A model generated the notes under the pieces. That model searched no databases and was not told where the DNA came from. It was given only the letters and a program-made list of their open reading frames with translations. A program made the translations under genes and the position numbers. Below, piece by piece: positions 8,775 through 16,194 of a stretch of 29,209 nucleotides of DNA; the stretch's first letter is position 1, and every line of letters begins with the position of its first letter. Location: contig USDF01000020.1 in NCBI GenBank assembly GCA_900553405.1, positions 1 through 29,209 on the forward strand, read 5' to 3'. This DNA comes from an uncultured Clostridium sp. Its GTDB lineage: Bacteria; Bacillota; Clostridia; TANB77; CAG-508.

Positions 8775-10877
8775 TTATTTCTTCTTTTTAGTTGTTTTTG
8801 TAGTCTTCTTCTTTGCTGTCGTTTTCTTTTTAGCAGTGGTCTTCTTTTTTGCTTCTACTTCTACTGTCTCTTTTGGCTCCCATTTTTCTCCTGGCTTTGG
8901 TTTATCCCAAGAAATATAATTACAGCTTGCAGGATTATTTTCGCAAATGTAGTAATTTCTTCTTCTTTTTGTTTTTCTTACTTGCACTACTCCTCCACAT
9001 ACTGGGCATGGTACGTCTATTGTTTCTATTATTGGTTTTGCATTTTTACATTCTGGATAGCCTGGACATGCTAAGAACTTTCCATATCTTCCATATTTGT
9101 ATACCATCATTCTTCCACATTTTTCACATTGTACATCAGATACCTCATCTTCTAATTTTACATGTTCTAGTTCTTTTTCAACTTTATCTAATGTTACTTT
9201 AAATGGTCCATAAAAATCTCTAATTACTTGTTTCCATTGTTCTTTTCCTTCTGCCACTTCGTCAAATTCTTCTTCTATTTTTGCTGTAAATGCTACATTT
9301 ATAACATCTGGGAAGCTTTCAACTAATAATTTATTCACCACTTTTCCAAGTTCTGTTGGCATTAGTTGTTTTTGGACTTTTTCTATATATCTTCTCTCTA
9401 AAATTGTTGTAATTGTTGGTGAATAAGTACTTGGTCTTCCTATTCCTTTTTCTTCTAATACTTTTACCAAACTTGCTTCTGTATACCTTGGTGGTGGCTC
9501 TGTAAAGCTTTGTTTTGGATTTATTTCCTTTTTAATAACTTCTTCATTTACTTCTAGCTCTGGTAATGTTTCGTCTTCTTGTTTTTTCTTTTTATCTTCT
9601 TTTACATTGTCTTCAGATTCTACATATAAAGCCATGAATCCTTTGAATTTTAATGTTTGACCATTTGCCTTAAAATTATATTCATTTGCCTTTATATTTA
9701 CTGCAACTGTATCATAAATAGCCTGTGCCATTTGACTTGCTATAAAACGATTGTATACTAATTTGTATAGTTTGTATTGATCTGGAGTTAATGAACTTTT
9801 TATTTCATCTGGCTCTAGTTCTATATAAGTTGGTCTTATTGCCTCGTGTGCATCTTGTGCGTCTTTATTTGTTTTATAATATCTATTTTCGTAATAGTTT
9901 TCTCCATATTCTTTTACTATATGCTTTTTAGCTGCATTTCTTGCCTCATCTGAAATTCTTGTAGAGTCTGTTCTCATGTATGTAATTAAACCAACGCTAC
10001 CTTTTTCAGGAACTTTAACACCTTCGTATAAACCTTGTGCTACACTCATTGTTTTCTTTAATGTAAATCCTAACTTTCTTGAAGCTTCTTGTTGCATTGT
10101 ACTTGTTGTAAATGGTGGTGCTGGTGTTCTTTTCTTTTCACTCTTTTTAATGTCTTCTACAATGTATTTTGCTTTTTCTATATTTTTTAATATTTCGTCT
10201 ATTTCCTCTTTTGAATGGATATCTATTTTCTTTCCATTTTTTCCATATAAATGTGCTTCAAAAGTTTTTTTAGACTTTTCTTCTAATAAAGTTACATATA
10301 TATTCCAATATTCTTCTGGAATAAATTTTTCGATTTCTTCTTCTCTATCTACTATTAATTTTACTGCTACAGATTGCACTCTTCCTGCTGATAAACCTTT
10401 TTTTACCTTTTTCCATAAAAGTGGACTTATTTTATAACCTACTATTCTGTCTAAAACTCTACGCGCTTGTTGCGCATCTGTTAAATTCATATCTATTTTT
10501 CTTGGATGTTTTATAGATTCTTGTACTGTTTCTTTTGTTATTTCGTTAAATGTTACTCTACAAACACTATCTTCTGGAATATTTAATATGTGTGCTAAAT
10601 GCCATGCAATTGCTTCTCCTTCACGGTCAGGGTCAGTTGCAAGGTACACTTTTTTACTAGATGCCGCATCTTTTTTTAAAGATTTTATTAAATCTCCTTT
10701 TCCTCTAATATTTATATATTCTGGTTCAAAATCATTTTCTATATCTACTGCAAGTTTAGATTTTGGTAAATCGCGAATATGTCCCATAGATGCTACTACT
10801 TTTGTACTTCCACCTAAAAACTTTTTTATAGTATTGGCTTTTGCAGGTGATTCCACAATAATTAATTTATCTGCCAT
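8775..10877 (-). CDS. topA: DNA topoisomerase I (type IA)
   Basis: The protein has 700 residues, the normal size for Firmicute TopA. It relaxes negative supercoils by passing a strand through a transient 5'-phosphotyrosyl break. The Toprim domain (about 1-115) shows IIVESPAKA at the start and the metal-binding DPDRE at 82-86. The active tyrosine is Y300 in GLITYMRTDS. Two C-terminal zinc ribbons are visible: CEKCGRMMVYKYGRYGKFLAC (about 604-630) and CPVCGG with CENNPASC (about 640-670). The tail is a Lys/Thr low-complexity repeat (KKKTTA units), probably a DNA-binding extension. The ATG follows AAAGGAG, and a near-consensus promoter lies 30 bp upstream. The Sua5 domain gene is coupled downstream. 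Confidence 0.98.
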   Translation of the reverse strand: MADKLIIVESPAKANTIKKFLGGSTKVVASMGHIRDLPKSKLAVDIENDFEPEYINIRGKGDLIKSLKKDAASSKKVYLATDPDREGEAIAWHLAHILNIPEDSVCRVTFNEITKETVQESIKHPRKIDMNLTDAQQARRVLDRIVGYKISPLLWKKVKKGLSAGRVQSVAVKLIVDREEEIEKFIPEEYWNIYVTLLEEKSKKTFEAHLYGKNGKKIDIHSKEEIDEILKNIEKAKYIVEDIKKSEKKRTPAPPFTTSTMQQEASRKLGFTLKKTMSVAQGLYEGVKVPEKGSVGLITYMRTDSTRISDEARNAAKKHIVKEYGENYYENRYYKTNKDAQDAHEAIRPTYIELEPDEIKSSLTPDQYKLYKLVYNRFIASQMAQAIYDTVAVNIKANEYNFKANGQTLKFKGFMALYVESEDNVKEDKKKKQEDETLPELEVNEEVIKKEINPKQSFTEPPPRYTEASLVKVLEEKGIGRPSTYSPTITTILERRYIEKVQKQLMPTELGKVVNKLLVESFPDVINVAFTAKIEEEFDEVAEGKEQWKQVIRDFYGPFKVTLDKVEKELEHVKLEDEVSDVQCEKCGRMMVYKYGRYGKFLACPGYPECKNAKPIIETIDVPCPVCGGVVQVRKTKRRRNYYICENNPASCNYISWDKPKPGEKWEPKETVEVEAKKKTTAKKKTTAKKKTTKTTKKKK

Positions 10878-10907
10878 AATACTCTCCTTTATTTTTATTA
10901 CCTATGT

Positions 10908-10936
10908 ATTCTAAATTATTTTTATTACTTTTGCAA
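10908..10936 (-). promoter_or_regulatory. topA promoter
   Basis: On the minus strand: -35 TTGCAA (10931-10936), 17-bp spacer, -10 TAGAAT (10908-10913). It sits between the murG terminator and topA, so topA is transcribed separately from the dcw genes. Confidence 0.75.
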
Positions 10937-10948
10937 GTAGTTTAGTAT

Positions 10949-10986
10949 AAAAAATTAGTAAAGCCTTATTTCTTTACTAATTTTTT
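10949..10986 (-). terminator. Intrinsic terminator of the murE-mraY-ftsW-murG operon
   Basis: A perfect 15-bp stem (10949-10963 with 10972-10986) and an 8-nt loop, ending in a six-T run on the minus strand. It contains the last codons and stop of murG. Confidence 0.85.
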
Positions 10987-12084
10987 TATTTCATTATATA
11001 TTTTATTTTGGGCATCATTTGTTTGTAATTTTAAAGCATTTATCCCCATTTGTTTCATAATTTGTGGATAATCTACCATACTTTTTATATTTTTGTTTAG
11101 TTGTTCTGCTGTTAAATCTTTATTTAGTATAATTTTCGCTGCTTGCACTTTTTCTAATGCTTTTGCATTATATAATTGATGGTCATTACTTACATTTGGA
11201 AGTGGCACTAATATTGAAGGCTTACCTAAATTTGAAATTTCTGTTATTGTCATTGCCCCACTTCTAGCAACAATTATATCTGAGATATTCATTATTTCTT
11301 CCATATTATAAATATATGGAACAATCTTCATATTCTCTATCATATTTATATTTAAGTTTTCATCTTCTAATTTCTCTTTTATTATATCATATTGCTTTGG
11401 TCCCGTTGCCCACATAATTTGATAATCTTTGTTTAACTTTTGCTTTGCTATTCCTATTATAGCCTCGTTAATTGCTTGTGCTCCTTGGCTTCCACCAAAC
11501 ACCAATACTATAGGTTTATTTTCATCTAAACCTATTTTGTTTTTCATTTCCTTTTGTTCTTGTATAGAATACTCTTGTTTTGTTATTTTAGTTGGTGTGC
11601 CTGTGAACACTACATTTTTAGCATTTTTTATTCTATTTATTGCATCTTTAAAAGAAACTAATATGGTATCTGTTTTTTTACTAAGCATTTTTACGGCTTT
11701 TCCTGGAAAAGCATTGCTTTCGTGAAGCATTGTTGGAATTTTCAAGCTATGTGCTGCAGATATTGTTGCTCCACATATGTAGCCACCTGTTCCAATTACT
11801 ATATCAGGATTAAATTCCTTTATTATTTTTTTAGCCTCACCATAACCTTTTATAGTTTTTATTATCTTCTTAATATTATCTATTGATATCTTTTTACTTA
11901 ATCCATACGCATCTATTGTTTTTAATTCATAACCTGCTCTAGGTACTAAATCATTTTCTAACCCTCTATTTGTTCCTATAAAAATAATTTCTGAATTCTT
12001 TTCTTCTTGTTTTATTTTATTTGCGATTGCTAATCCCGGATTAATATGTCCTGCTGTTCCCGCTGCTGCTATAATTACTTTCAT
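10966..12084 (-). CDS. murG: MurG, lipid II synthase (UDP-GlcNAc transferase)
   Basis: The protein has 372 residues, normal for MurG. It adds GlcNAc to lipid I on the cytoplasmic face of the membrane to make lipid II. Visible family signatures are the N-terminal GTAGHINPGLAIA loop (about 9-21; the usual GGTGGH is altered to AGTAGH), HESNAFPGKAVKML (about 121-134), GGSQGAQAINEAI (about 197-209) and RSGAMTITEI with the nucleotide-sugar-binding region (about 273-282). No membrane helices are expected. The ATG follows GAGGAG, which begins directly at the edge of a large inverted repeat in the ftsW-murG gap. It is the last gene of the operon. Confidence 0.97.
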   Translation of the reverse strand: MKVIIAAAGTAGHINPGLAIANKIKQEEKNSEIIFIGTNRGLENDLVPRAGYELKTIDAYGLSKKISIDNIKKIIKTIKGYGEAKKIIKEFNPDIVIGTGGYICGATISAAHSLKIPTMLHESNAFPGKAVKMLSKKTDTILVSFKDAINRIKNAKNVVFTGTPTKITKQEYSIQEQKEMKNKIGLDENKPIVLVFGGSQGAQAINEAIIGIAKQKLNKDYQIMWATGPKQYDIIKEKLEDENLNINMIENMKIVPYIYNMEEIMNISDIIVARSGAMTITEISNLGKPSILVPLPNVSNDHQLYNAKALEKVQAAKIILNKDLTAEQLNKNIKSMVDYPQIMKQMGINALKLQTNDAQNKIYNEIKKLVKK

Positions 12085-12097
12085 AAAACTTCTCCTC

Positions 12098-12199
12098 TAA
12101 AACGTGGTAAAAGGGCCGCCCCTTCTTACCACATTTTTTTCTACATAACTAAACTTTTTTACATGTGGTAAAAAGGGGCGGCCCTTTTACCACGTTTTA
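12098..12199. repeat. REPIN-like nested palindrome, GC-rich
   Basis: Two 36-bp arms (12098-12133 and 12164-12199) are inverted copies with one mismatch, separated by 30 bp of AT-rich sequence. Each arm is itself a palindrome: GTGGTAA / TTACCAC outside and AAGGG / CCCTT inside. The cores (GGGCCGCCCC and its complement) are strikingly GC-rich for this sequence. The right arm covers the ftsW stop codon and the left arm abuts the murG ribosome site. This is the layout of a REPIN (two inverted REP palindromes), or a strong attenuating hairpin between the two genes. No associated transposase is present. Confidence 0.85.
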
Positions 12200-13351
12200 A
12201 ACTTTTGAACCTGCTCTAGATATATTTAGCAATACTCCCATACTGCATAACAATATAAGTAATGCTGTTCCTCCATAACTAAAGAATGGAAGAGACATTC
12301 CTGTTGCTGGCATAGATGATGTAACAACTGCTATATTTATTATTGCTTGTATTCCTACAAGTGATGTAATTCCAACTGCAAGTAAGCTGCCAAATGAGTC
12401 TGGTGCTTTCATTGAAGTTAAAATTCCTCTCCATATAAATATTGCAAATAATGCTATTACTACTAAACATCCTACAAATCCTAGTTCTTCTGCTATTATT
12501 GCAAATATGAAATCATTATGTGGTTCTGGTATATATAAATATTTTTGTTTACTTTGTCCTAGTCCTACTCCAAATAGTCCTCCTGAACCTATTGCATATA
12601 GTCCTTGAATTACCTGCCAACCATCTCCTGTTGGATCTTGCCAAGGATCTAAGAATGTTGTAAGTCTTGCCAAACGGAATGATCCTTTATCTGCTCTTGT
12701 TGCTAGCATTAGCATTCCAGCAACTGCTGCTGAGCCTCCTGCTATTGCTATTGTTATAAAATCTTTTATTTTTGTTCCCGCCATTATCATCATTATTGAT
12801 GTTATGGCAATAATAACAACTGATGCACTTAAGTGATCTTGTATAAAGAACAAAATTGCAATTGGTGGTACTAAAAAGCAAAGTGATTTAAAACATCCCT
12901 TCCAAAAGAAGCCCAACTCATTTTTATGCTCAGTTAAATATCCTGCATAAAATACAATTAATGCTACTTTTGCTATTTCTGATGGTTGAAAATTACCAAA
13001 TCCTAAATTTATCCATCTTCTTGCACCTTTAACCTCTACCCCTATTCCTGGTATTGCTACTGAAAATAATGCTATTATAGCAATAACATACGCTATTTTA
13101 TAAAAATTCTTATATATCCTATAATCTATTCTAGATATAAAAAACATTAATACAATTCCAACTATCGCAAAACCTAGCTGTTTTAATACATATGTATAAC
13201 TATTTCCATTTGTTGAAAGTGAAGATGGTGCACTAGCAGAAAGCACCATTATTATTCCTAATGACAATAATAAAAATATTGTAATACATAATGCGAAATC
13301 AAATGGTTTTTGATTCGATTTTATTATTTTTTTCTGTTTCTTTTTTTGCAC
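12197..13351 (-). CDS. ftsW: FtsW/SpoVE-type SEDS peptidoglycan glycosyltransferase
   Basis: This is a 384-residue polytopic protein with about ten hydrophobic helices. It belongs to the SEDS family, which polymerises lipid II glycan chains together with a class B PBP. Family signatures seen are GARRWINLGFGNFQPSEIAK (about 109-128), GDGWQVIQGLYAIGSGG (about 242-258), PEPHNDFIFAIIAEELGF with the presumed catalytic Asp280, and PFFSYGGTALL (about 355-365). The basic N-terminus (QKKKQKKIIK) is cytoplasmic. The start is a GTG preceded by AAGGAAGGG; a nearby ATG at 13370 is out of frame. Its position between mraY and murG and its partnership with the PBP upstream support a division or sporulation role. 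FtsW and SpoVE cannot be told apart here. Confidence 0.94.
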   Translation of the reverse strand: MQKKKQKKIIKSNQKPFDFALCITIFLLLSLGIIMVLSASAPSSLSTNGNSYTYVLKQLGFAIVGIVLMFFISRIDYRIYKNFYKIAYVIAIIALFSVAIPGIGVEVKGARRWINLGFGNFQPSEIAKVALIVFYAGYLTEHKNELGFFWKGCFKSLCFLVPPIAILFFIQDHLSASVVIIAITSIMMIMAGTKIKDFITIAIAGGSAAVAGMLMLATRADKGSFRLARLTTFLDPWQDPTGDGWQVIQGLYAIGSGGLFGVGLGQSKQKYLYIPEPHNDFIFAIIAEELGFVGCLVVIALFAIFIWRGILTSMKAPDSFGSLLAVGITSLVGIQAIINIAVVTSSMPATGMSLPFFSYGGTALLILLCSMGVLLNISRAGSKV

Positions 13352-13425
13352 TTTCTTCCCTTCCTTTCATTAATAATTTTTATGTAGTCTTTCCAAAAGT
13401 ACATTTTCCTTTTAGAGTAAAATTT

Positions 13426-14409
13426 TTAAATCGCGAATATTCCTATAATACATACTATTAATGTAACTATGCTAAATACTGATACTACTTTATTTTCTTT
13501 CCATCCAGAAAGTTCAAAATGATGATGAAGTGGAGCCATTTTAAATACTCTATTTCCTGTTCTTTTAAAATGTGCTACTTGAATCATTACAGATAATGTT
13601 TCAAGTATTGGAACTAATGCAATAATTAAAAGTAATAATGGCATTTTTAAATATAGTGCCATAGCTGCAACTGCTCCTCCTAGACAAAGTGAACCTGTAT
13701 CTCCCATCATTACTTTTGAAGGATATAAGTTAAATAATAAAAATCCTAAACATGCACCTGACAATGCGCTTCCAAATAAAGTTACTTCTTTTACATCAAA
13801 TATAATTGCAATCACTGTTAAACAAGTTAGTATTATAGTAGTTACACTGCTTGATAATCCATCTATTCCGTCTGTTAGATTTATTGCATTTGTTGTACCT
13901 AACATTACTAATATTGCAAGTGGAATATATAACCAAATAGGAAGTACTATGCTAGTTTTTGCAAATGGAATATATATATCTGTACCTATATTTAATACTT
14001 TTGTTAAATATAAAGTATATCCTACTGCAATTATTAATAGTCCTATCATTTTTGCAGTTGGGCTTAACCCTTTAGTATTTTTTAATACTAATTTTTTAAA
14101 GTCATCTATAAAACCTATTAGTCCAAATCCTACTGAAGTTATTAATAGTGGTAAAATATTTTTTGCTATAGTTGGCTCTGGTCTATATTTTGTGTAGTAG
14201 AAAAATAATCCTACACATACTATAATCATACTAAGTATAATTATAATTCCTCCCATTGTTGGGGTTCCTTGTTTCTTTAAATGACTTTGTGGTCCATCAT
14301 CTCTTTCTATTTGCCCTACTTTTAGTCTTCTTAATATTGGTATTATTATTAAAGAAAGTATAACTGTTATTGCAAATGTTAAAAATAATACTTTTACTTG
14401 AAATTCCAT
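13426..14409 (-). CDS. mraY: MraY, phospho-MurNAc-pentapeptide transferase
   Basis: The protein has 327 residues, close to Bacillus MraY. This integral membrane enzyme moves phospho-MurNAc-pentapeptide from UDP to undecaprenyl phosphate, making lipid I. Key residues seen: the Asp pair in IDDF (102-103), NLTDGIDGL (177-185), GDTGS (236-240) and the histidine loop MAPLHHHFE (291-299). About ten hydrophobic helices are present. The start is an ATG with AAAGGAG 6 nt upstream. The gap of 110 bp from murE, where murF often lies, contains interleaved inverted repeats and two further unused AAAAAGGAGA sites. Confidence 0.97.
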   Translation of the reverse strand: MEFQVKVLFLTFAITVILSLIIIPILRRLKVGQIERDDGPQSHLKKQGTPTMGGIIIILSMIIVCVGLFFYYTKYRPEPTIAKNILPLLITSVGFGLIGFIDDFKKLVLKNTKGLSPTAKMIGLLIIAVGYTLYLTKVLNIGTDIYIPFAKTSIVLPIWLYIPLAILVMLGTTNAINLTDGIDGLSSSVTTIILTCLTVIAIIFDVKEVTLFGSALSGACLGFLLFNLYPSKVMMGDTGSLCLGGAVAAMALYLKMPLLLLIIALVPILETLSVMIQVAHFKRTGNRVFKMAPLHHHFELSGWKENKVVSVFSIVTLIVCIIGIFAI

Positions 14410-14432
14410 ATTTTTCTCCTTTTTCTTATGTC

Positions 14433-14492
14433 AGGGGACATTTCTTTACCTTTTGTTAATTCATAATTAATGTCTCCTTTTTTATGAATTAA
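14433..14492 (-). promoter_or_regulatory. Interleaved inverted repeats in the murE-mraY gap
   Basis: Two pairs interlock: 14433-14442 with 14469-14478 (10 bp, one G-U type mismatch) and 14456-14466 with 14482-14492 (11 bp, perfect). Paired together they would form an H-type pseudoknot; otherwise they are alternatives. A minimal reading frame of ATG-AAT-TAA (14456-14464) lies inside, preceded by a good AAGGAG site. TGTC-AGGG-GACA at 14430-14441 is a further small palindrome. Confidence 0.45.
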
Positions 14493-14519
14493 TGTTCAAA
14501 TGGCTGTTGATCTCCTTTT

Positions 14520-15992
14520 TTATAATTTATTAATAATACTATTTACTATAATTCTTTCATCAAATGGATATTTCACACCATTTATTTCTTGGTAAGGTTC
14601 ATGTCCTTTACCAGCTAAAACTATAATATCCTTTTTATCTGCCATACTAATTGCTTTCTTTATAGCTTCAACTCTATCTACTACTACAGTATATTTTCCT
14701 TTTGTTTTCTTTATTCCTTCTTCAATTTGGCTTACTATCTTTTCAGGATCTTCTGTACGTGGATTGTCTGATGTTATAATTGTAAAGTCTGCAATTCTTC
14801 CTGAAATTTCACCCATTATTGGTCTTTTGGTTGTATCTCTATCTCCTCCACAACCAAATACAGATATTACTCTTCCTCTAGTATATGATTTAACTGCATT
14901 TAGTATGTTTTCCAAGCTCTCTGGTGAATGTGCATAATCTATCATTATTGTTAAATCTTTTTTGTTGTTTACAAGTTCTGATCTTCCTGGAACTCTAACT
15001 TCTTCTAATGCTTCTTTTATTTGTTCAGAATTTGCTCCTAATTTTTCTGAAACACAAATTGCTGCTAGTGAATTGTATACACTAAATCTACCTGGAATGC
15101 ATGTTTTTATTCTTTCATTTTTCATTCCTATTTTTACTTTAAAGTCTACATATGAATTTGTAATTGTAATATCTTTTGCTAAAACATTGCAATAATTATC
15201 TATTCCATATGTTGTTATATTACATTCTGGCACAAGTTTTGGTAATTTTGCAACATGAAAATCATCTGCATTTATAAAACCTGTTTTACACATTTTAAAT
15301 AATTGTACTTTTGAACTAAAGTAATCTTCCATATTTGGATGTTCTTTTGGACTAATATGATCTTCTGAAAAGTTTGTAAATACTCCTATATCAAAATCAC
15401 ATCCTGCTACTCTGTGTAATTTTAAGCTTTGTGAAGATACTTCCATAACAACTACATCTACATTTTCTTCTACCATTTTAGCAAATATAGCTTGCAATTT
15501 ATTACTCTCTGGTGTTGTTCTATCACTATCTTCTAGTTTTTTATCACCTATATATATAGCTATTGTTCCAATTAATCCTACTTTTTTTCCTGCTTTTTCT
15601 AACACTTTTTTGATCATAAAAGTTGTTGTTGTTTTTCCTTTTGTTCCTGTAACTCCTATTAATTTGAATTTTCTAGATGGATTCCCATAGAAATTACATG
15701 AGCATATTGCTAAAGCATATCTTGTATCTTTTGCAATAACAACTGTAATTTCTTCTGGAATTTTTTTAACGAATTCTGCAGTTACTCCTTCTTCTAATAT
15801 TACTGCTTTTGCTCCACTATTTATTGCTGTATCTACATATTCATGTCCATCTGTGTCGAAACCTTTTATTGCTATAAATAGGCCATTTTCTTTTATATTT
15901 CTTGAATCTTTATCTAAGTTTGTTATTTCTAAATCTAAATCTCCCTTTACTTTTAATCCTTCTATTCCTACTAAAATTTCTTTTAATTTCAT
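14520..15992 (-). CDS. murE: MurE, UDP-MurNAc-tripeptide synthetase (meso-DAP type)
   Basis: The protein has 490 residues with the chosen start. This cytoplasmic ATP-dependent Mur ligase adds the third amino acid to UDP-MurNAc-L-Ala-D-Glu. The P-loop is GTKGKTTT (116-123). The segment DNPRTEDP (409-416) is the motif that in the family goes with meso-diaminopimelate rather than lysine, so a DAP-type wall is inferred. An ATG 21 codons further up (16055) is in frame, but the chosen ATG at 15990-15992 has a perfect AGGAGG 7 nt upstream and the predicted transcription start would fall near the longer start. It heads the murE-mraY-ftsW-murG unit. Confidence 0.95.
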   Translation of the reverse strand: MKLKEILVGIEGLKVKGDLDLEITNLDKDSRNIKENGLFIAIKGFDTDGHEYVDTAINSGAKAVILEEGVTAEFVKKIPEEITVVIAKDTRYALAICSCNFYGNPSRKFKLIGVTGTKGKTTTTFMIKKVLEKAGKKVGLIGTIAIYIGDKKLEDSDRTTPESNKLQAIFAKMVEENVDVVVMEVSSQSLKLHRVAGCDFDIGVFTNFSEDHISPKEHPNMEDYFSSKVQLFKMCKTGFINADDFHVAKLPKLVPECNITTYGIDNYCNVLAKDITITNSYVDFKVKIGMKNERIKTCIPGRFSVYNSLAAICVSEKLGANSEQIKEALEEVRVPGRSELVNNKKDLTIMIDYAHSPESLENILNAVKSYTRGRVISVFGCGGDRDTTKRPIMGEISGRIADFTIITSDNPRTEDPEKIVSQIEEGIKKTKGKYTVVVDRVEAIKKAISMADKKDIIVLAGKGHEPYQEINGVKYPFDERIIVNSIINKL

Positions 15993-16056
15993 AGGATACC
16001 TCCTATTTTTTATGTATTTATAAGTTGATTTTTTATAATTATTAAAAACCAACATA

Positions 16057-16085
16057 ATTATATAACTAAAGTTCTTATTTGTAAA
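16057..16085 (-). promoter_or_regulatory. Promoter of the murE-murG operon
   Basis: On the minus strand: -35 TTTACA (16080-16085), 17-bp spacer, -10 TATAAT (16057-16062). The start would lie about 58 nt before the chosen murE ATG. Confidence 0.75.
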
Positions 16086-16120
16086 TTATATTATTAAAAA
16101 AAATAATCATTACTAAAAAG

Positions 16121-16157
16121 AAAAGAAAGTTTTAAGATATTTTTAAAACTTTCTTTT
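16121..16157 (-). terminator. Intrinsic terminator after the GH3 gene
   Basis: A perfect 15-bp stem (16121-16135 with 16143-16157) and 7-nt loop, with a T-rich run on the minus strand, about 40 bp past the GH3 stop. It separates the GH3 gene from the murE promoter. Confidence 0.8.
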
Positions 16158-16194
16158 GCCTTTTTATTAATTTTGATAATATAAATTATTAACA

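Noticed and set aside
9976..10437. A 153-codon plus-strand frame antisense to topA
   Set aside because: It is a shadow of the topA coding sequence: no ribosome site, and its composition of Phe, Ser and Leu is what the complement of an AT-rich gene gives.
15993..16055. Longer murE start at 16055
   Set aside because: It lacks a ribosome site and lies close to the predicted transcription start, whereas the ATG at 15990-15992 has AGGAGG at ideal spacing and gives the family N-terminus.
16121..16157. Further copy of the window-end palindrome
   Set aside because: It shares the short string AGAAAGTT but the rest differs; it is an ordinary terminator.
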